From: Batrachochytrium dendrobatidis JAM81
Lineage: Eukaryota; Chytridiomycota; Chytridiomycetes; Rhizophydiales
Length of the DNA stretch: 64,000 nt
NCBI RefSeq assembly: GCF_000203795.2
Contig: NW_006281114.1
Span: 62,001-126,000 of the forward strand
Direction: 5' to 3'
Made by a program: the position numbers and the translations under genes. The notes beneath the pieces are model-generated. The model was not told the origin of the DNA and searched no databases. It was given only the letters and a program-made list of their open reading frames with translations. Shown here in pieces: positions 56,558 through 64,000 of this stretch (position 1 is its first letter; every line of letters starts with the position of its first letter).

Positions 56558-57782
56558 CTAGGAGATGCTATCAAAATCCTCTGGAATACCAAATTGGGTA
56601 CAGAACTCTGCATTTGATACCCCAAACGAGTTTCGGCAATACTGCTGCAGTGCAAGGATATTGTCTAGCATGGGTTAAACATACACGCCATTGTAAATGA
56701 ATTAAAAACAGCTTACAATGGGTGGATGATGGAAAATGAAACAGCTATTTTAGATACCTGTCCATCGATTGGCAGCTTCTTTGGCCACCTGTATGCCTTG
56801 CTCTATCATTTATGATCAAATCGCAAGATTAGATCAAGTGATTTAACTAAAGAAATCGAGTCAGCATTAGCAGTCCAGTATGCAACACTTGATACCTTTA
56901 GTACGCATGACTTCTGGGTCGGCATCTTGGAACTGGGCAACTTTGGCAACAAGTTCTGTGTTGCGTATCTGGGCTGCAGCCAGATCAGTAGAAAGAGCAG
57001 TGCGCTCATCCTAGCTATCCGATAAAAAGGTTGAATAGACTATTATAATACAATCTGCACAGGTCCGTGACAGTAGTTTACTAACCGTATCTTTGCGAAC
57101 TAAAAGAGCATTAGATATGGCCAAGCGTGTATGCTGTTCTTGGTCATGGATTGCCTTGAGTTCTTTTTTTGCAGTCTCCAATCGATTACGGATCTTTAAT
57201 TAGAGTACACGATAAGCACTTTGGGAGACAGTCGACAAACAACAGATCTGAACAGTTACTTAACCTGGTGCGAGTTTGCTCCAGGAAAACTCCAGTAGTA
57301 GTTGGAAGAGCCAATCTTTTCCATTGTAACAAGGCCGTCTGCCTATACATATCACCAGATCAACCAAGGTTTACATCCATCAACTAGCTTATTGCTAGAG
57401 TATTGAGTTTGAAAATGTCTCACCACCAGACCATCCAAGACTTCCTTGACTGATTTCTCAACTAAAATTAAGCAAGTGTTGAGTGTGGATAGCCGTGATC
57501 ATGACTAGCCATAGTTTGAGGTTACTCACTGATTCCTTTAGATCTTGGAGCAATCTTTTCAATCTCTTTTAGGTTGTAAAACTCTTTCTACAAAAACACA
57601 AGTAACGATGGAGTAATTCAAGAGTATATTCAGCGGTTAACAGATGGATATGCCTTGACAGTGTCAATCAGTAGAGTAGCAGATCCAAACAATAAATGGC
57701 TGAAACCGACCGATTCATGGAAAATGCAGATCATACGACGACGCTTCTCATCCAATGACAGTGGTTTAGTGCGAGGAGCCAT
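56558..57782 (-). CDS. MND1: meiotic nuclear division protein MND1
   Basis: Partner of HOP2 in meiotic strand invasion by Dmc1/Rad51. About seven short exons give roughly 210 residues, the usual size. The N-terminal winged-helix region reads KPLSLDE.RRRMICIFHESK, then FYNLKEIEKIAPRSKGI, VEKSVKEVLDGLV and IGSSNYYWSFPG. A long coiled coil follows (ELKAIHDQEQ, DERTALSTDLAAAQIRNTEL). The C-terminal cap is VAKEAANRWTDNI and FGIPEDFDSIS, nearly identical to animal MND1. Very short introns split every domain. The presence of this gene implies a functional meiotic programme, or its recent past. Confidence 0.93.
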
Positions 57783-57958
57783 AAAGACTGGTTTTAGAAG
57801 TGTGTTTTAATCAAGCAGTTTAATGGCATTTGAGATATAAACTCAAGTTTAATTTTTATACAAGGAGTTTGGTAAACGCTCGTGAGAGACAATAAGTTTA
57901 TGTATTGGTAATAAAAACAGTTGGCTAGATGCTCTCTTGGCACACATTCAGATCGTTA

Positions 57959-58652
57959 TCAAGACGGTGGTCGAGTGAATCTACCACCTCTACTCCAAAA
58001 GATGAATGTTAGAAATAGAAACACTATTCCAAACGCTATCATCATTGTCTGTCGGAAATGTGGTTGTGATATGACTACTTTTAGCTTGTTCACTGTGCGT
58101 TTCATCTGGTTACCAACAGAGTCAAACGATGTGCTCTAGATAAACATATTAGTTGCTTGAATTCACTGTAATTCATCCAATGCATATCAGATTACCATAT
58201 CGTCCAAATCTCTGGTTTACAAACATATTGATTAGTTGAGCTTTTCATTCACAAGTCAAATAAGATTTTAGAGTATAACCAACCTGTTTTGTAAATCAAC
58301 ATCGTCCTGCATTCTAATAGATATCTATTTGTCATTGCAAGGTGTTGCAGTTAGTCATCTCAGCCAGCCATTGAGTTTGTTACAAATCTTGCTTACATTT
58401 TTGATTTTAGATACTTTGGAGTGTAGAGCATCTGTTAGTGAATCATTTCCAGACTCCAACAGTCTCTCATTCTGCTCCTGTCTTATCCGATTGTTTCTGT
58501 CAGGATTGCTGCTACCGCTGGCTCCGTTGGGTTCAGGTGGTCTATTGCACGGCAAGAATATATCAGCCTTGATTCTAAAAGTAGTGTCTGCACTTGCTAG
58601 CAGCAAGTAAACAGTGACCACTGTCAGTTGCATGTGTTTACCTAAATGACAT
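57959..58652 (-). CDS. BET1: BET1-type Qc-SNARE
   Basis: Small tail-anchored SNARE for ER-Golgi transport. About 128 residues from five short exons, starting MSFRPPEPNGASGSS at 58652. The SNARE motif runs NERLLESGNDSLTDALHSKV, SKIKNISIRMQDDVDLQNRD (zero-layer Gln) and LDDMSTSFDSVGNQMKRTVN. It is followed by a hydrophobic anchor (MMIAFGIVFLFLTFIFW) and a short basic tail. The pattern KV-x-x-(L/I)K-x-(I/L)-x-I, QN-x-(D/L)LDDM, DS is that of Bet1/Sft1. I favour Bet1 but cannot exclude Sft1. Intron acceptors were chosen so that the heptads stay in frame. Confidence 0.8.
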
Positions 58653-58776
58653 TGATTTGGATCAACGTACTCGATTGGATGGACAATGGTGAAATAAGCG
58701 AGTATAAATTTAAACAATTTTATTGCCAAACCACAGATTGCATCAAATGGCAATCATAGACAATTGTAATATGAAT

Positions 58777-59797
58777 TTATTGCTCATCAGCTACACTTTC
58801 GTTTAGTGTAAGAACTTCCACTTGGCCACGTCCTTTGGTTTCCTCTTGCAATAAATCGGTAATCTTACGGAAACTACCAGGATCAATTACAGTAATCTAA
58901 TCAGATATTCAGTGCAGCAAGCCACATCAATGTGATTAGTTGGTGTCATTAGAATATACAAATCAACCTATTTAAACGGCATGAGCTAATTTAAACTTAC
59001 CAATTCATAGTCATCGCTCCAATCCTCGACTTCCACATTCGTGATAATCTGGGCAATTTTATCCTTGAGTCGCTTTCCATCCTTTGCTGGCATGATAACT
59101 CGCAGCCGCATCTGTGCTCTGGATATTGGGATCGTTTTACTTTCATTCAGCAACTTTATTGCCTCGATGGCTTGTTGCTTTGCCCCCTTGTTTGGATGCA
59201 CCGAAAAATGTATATCGCTCAATGCCTTTTCAATCATTGTAACTGTATACGGTCGCTTTGTTTCTGGGTTCACTGATTTCTCTGCAACAACCGTGGCAAT
59301 ATCCCGATACATGTTATCTAGCTGCTGAGTGCGCTCTTTTTCGCCAACTTGAATATCCCCTTTTTCTAATATCTAAAACAATGTGAATGTTGATCGTGCA
59401 TATAGTGTCCATTTCTATAATAGCATCTGGATTTACCCCAAAAGGTACTTACTTGTCTGACCACTTCCTCAGAGTTTTCCGTTTGGAATGCCTTGATAAG
59501 ATCGTCTTTGCTAGCTACTTGTCCCTTGGAAACATTGAGAAAAACCTGGTTGATCTGAAGTACATTATCCAAATCCTTTTCACTGTACGGCCCAAAACAT
59601 AGAGTAAGTTGGAATGACCCATTTATTCTTATTTTAAAAAGGTGATATGGACTAGCAACTTACACTCTGCTTCGCCATTCTAGAATCTTGTTTTTATAAC
59701 AGGCAATCTCAAACCTTTTACCACCCTTCTTGAGTCGTACTATAGATACGTTTGTGAGCTTCACTTGTGCTACTGGCTTCATTACCCGTCGACTCAT
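58777..59797 (-). CDS. SDO1: ribosome maturation protein SBDS
   Basis: With the GTPase EFL1, releases Tif6/eIF6 from pre-60S subunits. Four or five exons give about 250 residues. The N-terminal FYSH domain reads [33 protein letters not shown], with [20 protein letters not shown]. The central helical domain has [20 protein letters not shown] and [21 protein letters not shown]. The C-terminal ferredoxin-like domain has [20 protein letters not shown] and ends [18 protein letters not shown]. All three domains are intact. An E-box lies 82 bp upstream of the start codon. Confidence 0.97.
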
Positions 59798-59878
59798 CTT
59801 GATCGCTAGGTTGCAGATTTTCAATCCGGTATTACAAGAATGCTGCTTGAAAACAAATTATTGAATAGCTTCGAGTGT

Positions 59879-59887
59879 GTCACGTGA
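59879..59887. promoter_or_regulatory. E-box (GTCACGTGA) upstream of SBDS
   Basis: Lies 82 bp before the SBDS start codon and just beyond the 3' end of DOP1, so SBDS is the likely target. Same nine bases as at ADE5,7 and CBP4-like. Confidence 0.5.
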
Positions 59888-59942
59888 AAATCTGGGATAA
59901 AATCCAACATGCTACAGTATCGCAAAGCATATATAAATATAT

Positions 59943-62900
59943 TTATTGGGTTGTATTTCGTGGAGAATGATAAAGCGTAGTTCCAATGTTTCGGTTTGGT
60001 GTTCTCTTGGAATTCTCTCGAGTTGCTAGGCCAAGTGGTGGCGAAACCCATCCAGATCCGCTACCTCCAGATGCATTCAGTGACTGTGTACTGCCAGATG
60101 GCTTGACCAAATCCATATCGGGAAATTCTTGCTCAAGAAGCCAATCCAAATAATCCATATCAGGAAGTCGGTTTCCAAGAGTATCATTGTAAACTACACG
60201 ACTGACATGACGCACAAACCAGTCCAAGCTCGATCGATGGTAGATGGTTCGTTGGGAAATCATAGGTCGACGGAGTTTTGTGTGGCCTGTACCCAAAGGA
60301 TCTATGTCACGATCAAGAGAACCATCAGTTTCGCCAAATATATCGCTACTATTTTGTGCCAATGGAATGTCATCCATTGATCCGGATGCAGAAATCCACT
60401 TGTTACCAAGTCTGTCCAATAAACTAGCGGGTTTAGATAGATCTGAAATTGATGTAGATTCCCCAGATCTATGATACGATTCCATGTTACACGTTTCTGT
60501 AATAAACAGCCATTGGTGCCTTGAATGGATAGAAATACATGGTATTGGCATTAGATACGTCCAAAATAGTTTTGGAAAAATCAAAGCTTACCATTGAAAC
60601 TCTTCTATGCCTAGCATAACCAAAATATCCACAAGTTTGCATGCTGCAAGGAGAAGCGCAAGATCGTCTGGCTTATTTAGTGCCGGATCGCAAATATAAA
60701 TACTAAATACTCGAATCTGTAATAAAAATCAGTCAGTGCATGCATACATAAAAGAGCTATTCACAGTAAATTAAAATTACCAGTTCGCTAAGAATCATTG
60801 GCCAAAAGTTGGACATGTGTTTGGCTGAGATACGGCAAAAAAGAATCCGCAAGCAAAAAAACCCCTAAGTCGATCAATTTAAGAGTATCAATGCATTAGC
60901 ACCAAAGCACCAAAAACAACCCATCATCTAAACTATACCTCAAGCTGCAATATAATATAGGGGTTTTTAAAAACTTCAACAATTTTTTCTTGGATCCCCG
61001 GAAGATACGGCAAGTAGAAATCTTTGGGTGCAGCGTACAGAGTAAACGATAGTCTTCGTAACATTTGAGCTCGATTGGTCAACTCTTGCTCACGCGATAC
61101 AAACAGCGTTGTCGATGATGTAGTTGAGATCCGTGCTAATAGTTCAGCGAGTCGTTCCTTGTCAGACGCCATCACTGCATGCATGATTTTTTGCCATTTT
61201 TTGGAACTGAGTGAACCAAGCTGAAAAAAGCGAGGGTCTAGAAATGCTTCCCATAGATCTTTGCGGCATACTTTAAGAGATGAGGGAATTTGTGAAAACG
61301 CACAGATACAATCGAGTACCGGGTTTAAAAAAAGCTTGTTCATACTATAATTAAAAATAATCAGAACGTCAATATATTGTTATTCAGTAGCTTTTCGCCA
61401 TTTTAATCAATAACAAATGGCCAAAGCTTACCTATGTCGAGATTTCAACATGGGTGAAGTCACATAGTAAGTGAAGTTGGTGGAAAGTGCTACAATTCGG
61501 TCATTGTCCTGAATAAGCTTGGTCAAATTTGGAATCAATTTGTCTGCAAAATAAACCATTGTCTGTATCACAAGTAAACGTATCATTAGCAATCATTAAA
61601 CTAGCATCACAATGAATGGCTTTATAGAGCAATCAGCAATACCTCTTGAATTAAAGTATCTTCGCTTGGTTTAGTGGTGGATCTCGCCATAGAAACAAAT
61701 CCAAGCGGATCCAATTCACGCACGGTAGTTGTATCACTCTTTTCATCTCGAACTATCTCAATTAGATGCATAGCAGTATTAGTTGCATCATTCATCAAGG
61801 TATTGACGCTGGCTAGCTCATACTGGAAAATAAATCAACGTACACAACGAATCTGTCACATCTCCCGTAACAACACGGCGCCATGATCCTTGATCAAACG
61901 CACGTCCAATAATCAATATACAATAGTCCATCACTCGCTGGAGTATTTCCTGAAAATCACATATTCACAGTAAGCATGTAATAAGTAACTGTCACATTTT
62001 TAAACAATATACTACCTCTGCCTCACGACGCATACGTTTATCTTCCGCTGTAGTCATGCCTTGGAGTTTTTCAAAAATCGAATCAATTAAGCAAAGCAGT
62101 TGTGGAAATATATATTTTATAGATGAAGCTTGAACACACGCCTCCTTAAAGTATGCTATCAAAATAGGCATGCTTTCTTTCAAGTAGGTTGACGAGGCAA
62201 CGCTTCGAATGTAATACTCGAGAAAGGCACAAAGACTCAGATCGGGGCTAGCCCAAGTCAACAAGATTGCACATTCAAAATAGGTTAAAAACAATGACAT
62301 ATAAAAAGCAGAAATAGCGATTCAATGAACCTGACTCACATTGGCTTGATAACCTTTGACTTGTCTCTATTTAAACTTGCCGAAGCAGACAGATACAAAT
62401 ACGGCAGTTGAAATCGCATTGCTTCCGTCACAACATTGACAACAGTTTTTTGTGAGCATTCTGAAATCAATTCCAAGAGTGACAATGATGCATGTTTAAT
62501 TTGACTTTCATGCTATATGCCATAATAATAAAGCAAGTTTAAAAAACAAAGGTTAAACGGAAAAATTCACATTTGGAACAGCAATTATTTAGTAGTACCT
62601 TGGGTGCTTGCTCGACTTCAGTAAACCACACTTCAATAATCGCGTCCATGAATTGTTGCGGATACGTTTTGTAAACAGCTTCAACCACCCACTTGACAGA
62701 AATTCGAATTTGTCCAGCAATGCTACTTTTATCATCCAAACGACTGTTTGAATCTCCGTCTTGCTTTACATCTTTTGCTTCATACCTATCGAGTATCGTG
62801 CAATACTCGGCAAGAATTGCAAACAAGCCAGGCATCAATTCAAGTATCTTGCTTTTTGTAGCAAAATCAATGGCTCCTTGCAATGAGGTAGTATCGTTTG

Positions 62901-64000
62901 CAGACTCTGATCCCAGAGAATCACGAACTAACACACTACCAATAATAGAAGTAATGTTGAGTAGAGGACCACGGGTATCATTCGAGGATTGTGTTCCACC
63001 CGACATGCCTCTATCCTCCTGAAGACTAAATAACAACATCCTTTTTATACCATTAAGAAGTGCCAATGTGTCAAATTCTGGGTTGGCATAAAGATTGAAA
63101 GATGACCGATCAGAAATAAGTTTATAACCGGAACCACCTGCAAAAAATAGGTTTTGTGCAGATGCTGATTTTGGTATGCTAAATTGGGCCAGTCGAGCAA
63201 ACTGATGCTGTGTCTCGCGCAACTCAACACACATTGTAATAAACAATGGCAAGACAATCGAAGTGAAGTAGGATTGAAATCGCGGCATATTTGCAAGTAC
63301 AAGGTTTAGCCAATATTTTAGCATAGAGCGATTGTGATGAGACGATATTGCCTTTAGCATGGTTTTTACAATCAATGGCTTGTCTTTAAGAATGGCATCA
63401 TCATTGGCCGCCTTTAGTCTATGAAGTTGATGAAAAGTGTAGTGTTGATAAGCATGTGTTGAGATCAAGCCAAGAATCTTCAAAAGATGCGGCTGAAGTT
63501 CCAATTTCTTTTCTAATAAACATATTTGGAGTTTGCAAACAATCATATCATGAACAAGAAACGAAATCGATGCGGGCATCACACTTGATCGGGAAATGAT
63601 TTTTTGCAGAAACAAGCACGAGTTTTGCTGAATCAATAAATGTGCACATAGGTCATTGGGATCAGGGTATTCTAGATCAACAAAATCGGCCAGAATAAAT
63701 CTCAGCGAGATAATGATAGCTGTATCCAGCAGCGTTAATTTAGGTATGCTGATTTCAAAACATGTTTCTGGCCACATGCATGCAGATTCAATCCATGGTT
63801 GTATCAAGGTGGAAGACATGGTTGAATTTAAAAAGTTGACGTCATCAAATTCAAGCAATAGATTCAAAATATCAAAAGCGCGACCGGCCTGTGCTTGATT
63901 GAAGGGTTTTGTAAATCGGGTTACTTGAACGTATTCAGAGTCAATTCGTACATTTATCACCTCAAAGCAGATATCTACGTGTGTAAGAACAGTCAAAAGT
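59943..64000 (-). CDS. DOP1: DOP1/Dopey protein, C-terminal part (N-terminus beyond window)
   Basis: Large leucine-zipper/HEAT-like protein that works with Mon2 in Golgi-endosome traffic and membrane organisation. Only the 3' part is present; translation enters from beyond the right edge and stops at 59943. The C-terminal Dopey region is recognised from PNLTKLIQDNDRIVALSTNF, SSLKVCRKDLWEAFLDPRFF, LFVSREQELTNRAQMLRRLSF and YLPYLPGIQEKIVEVF. These follow the order of the human and yeast proteins. Upstream exons (62539-63996 and others) are helical repeat sequence without named motifs. The last about 150 residues are Ser/Gly-rich. At least seven exons visible. Confidence 0.85.

Overview
This window is eukaryotic nuclear DNA, almost certainly from an early-diverging fungus of the chytrid type. 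It is AT-rich and densely packed with genes, and most genes are cut by many short (about 50-110 nt) GT-AG introns. The gene content is fungal: a fused GARS-AIRS purine enzyme, a CBP4-like complex III factor, two GT32 mannosyltransferase-like proteins, a Gag1-like clamp protein and a DPH6 with RidA domains. Two genes are not typical of Dikarya: NAP1, the HEM subunit of the SCAR/WAVE actin complex, and an NPSN-like Qb-SNARE. Together they point to a flagellated or crawling lineage such as Chytridiomycota. I cannot name the species. No virus, plasmid, CRISPR array or bacterial operon was seen.

Layout, left to right: an orphan membrane protein (-); homogentisate dioxygenase (+); NPSN-like SNARE (+); BUD22-like (-); NUDCD1 (+); Gag1-like protein (+); ADE5,7 (+); WBP2-like GRAM protein (-); CBP4/UQCC3-like (+); VPS28 (-); DPH6 (+); V-ATPase subunit D (-); a 3.2-kb gene-poor stretch; G-protein beta (+); UTP18 (-); a 2-kb spacer with a transposon-like repeat; a CaMK-like kinase (+); spermidine synthase (-); two tandem GT32 genes (-); an alpha/beta hydrolase (+); a TM9SF nonaspanin (-); ribosomal protein S1/RPS3A (-); PEX7 (+); a ZIP zinc transporter (-); TIM22 (+); NAP1 (-); MND1 (-); a BET1-type SNARE (-); SBDS (-); and the 3' part of DOP1 (-), which runs off the right edge.

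The genes are mostly unrelated housekeeping functions. Several share themes: secretory traffic (NPSN, BET1, TM9SF, VPS28, DOP1, GT32), ribosome production (BUD22, UTP18, SBDS, RPS3A), mitochondria (TIM22, CBP4-like) and signalling or motility (G-beta, kinase, NAP1). For most spliced genes I checked that the inferred exons add up to a whole number of codons.

Beyond the genes, five things stand out. A family of short terminal-inverted-repeat elements (TIR core GTATTCACGTAAAATG) is scattered through the spacers. A GTCACGTGA-like E-box recurs 45-115 bp upstream of six start codons. A perfect five-unit heat-shock element lies upstream of spermidine synthase. At least four introns use GC-AG borders. 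A 121-nt nested hairpin sits in an RPS3A intron. All gene identities come from recognising protein families by eye, not from database searches.
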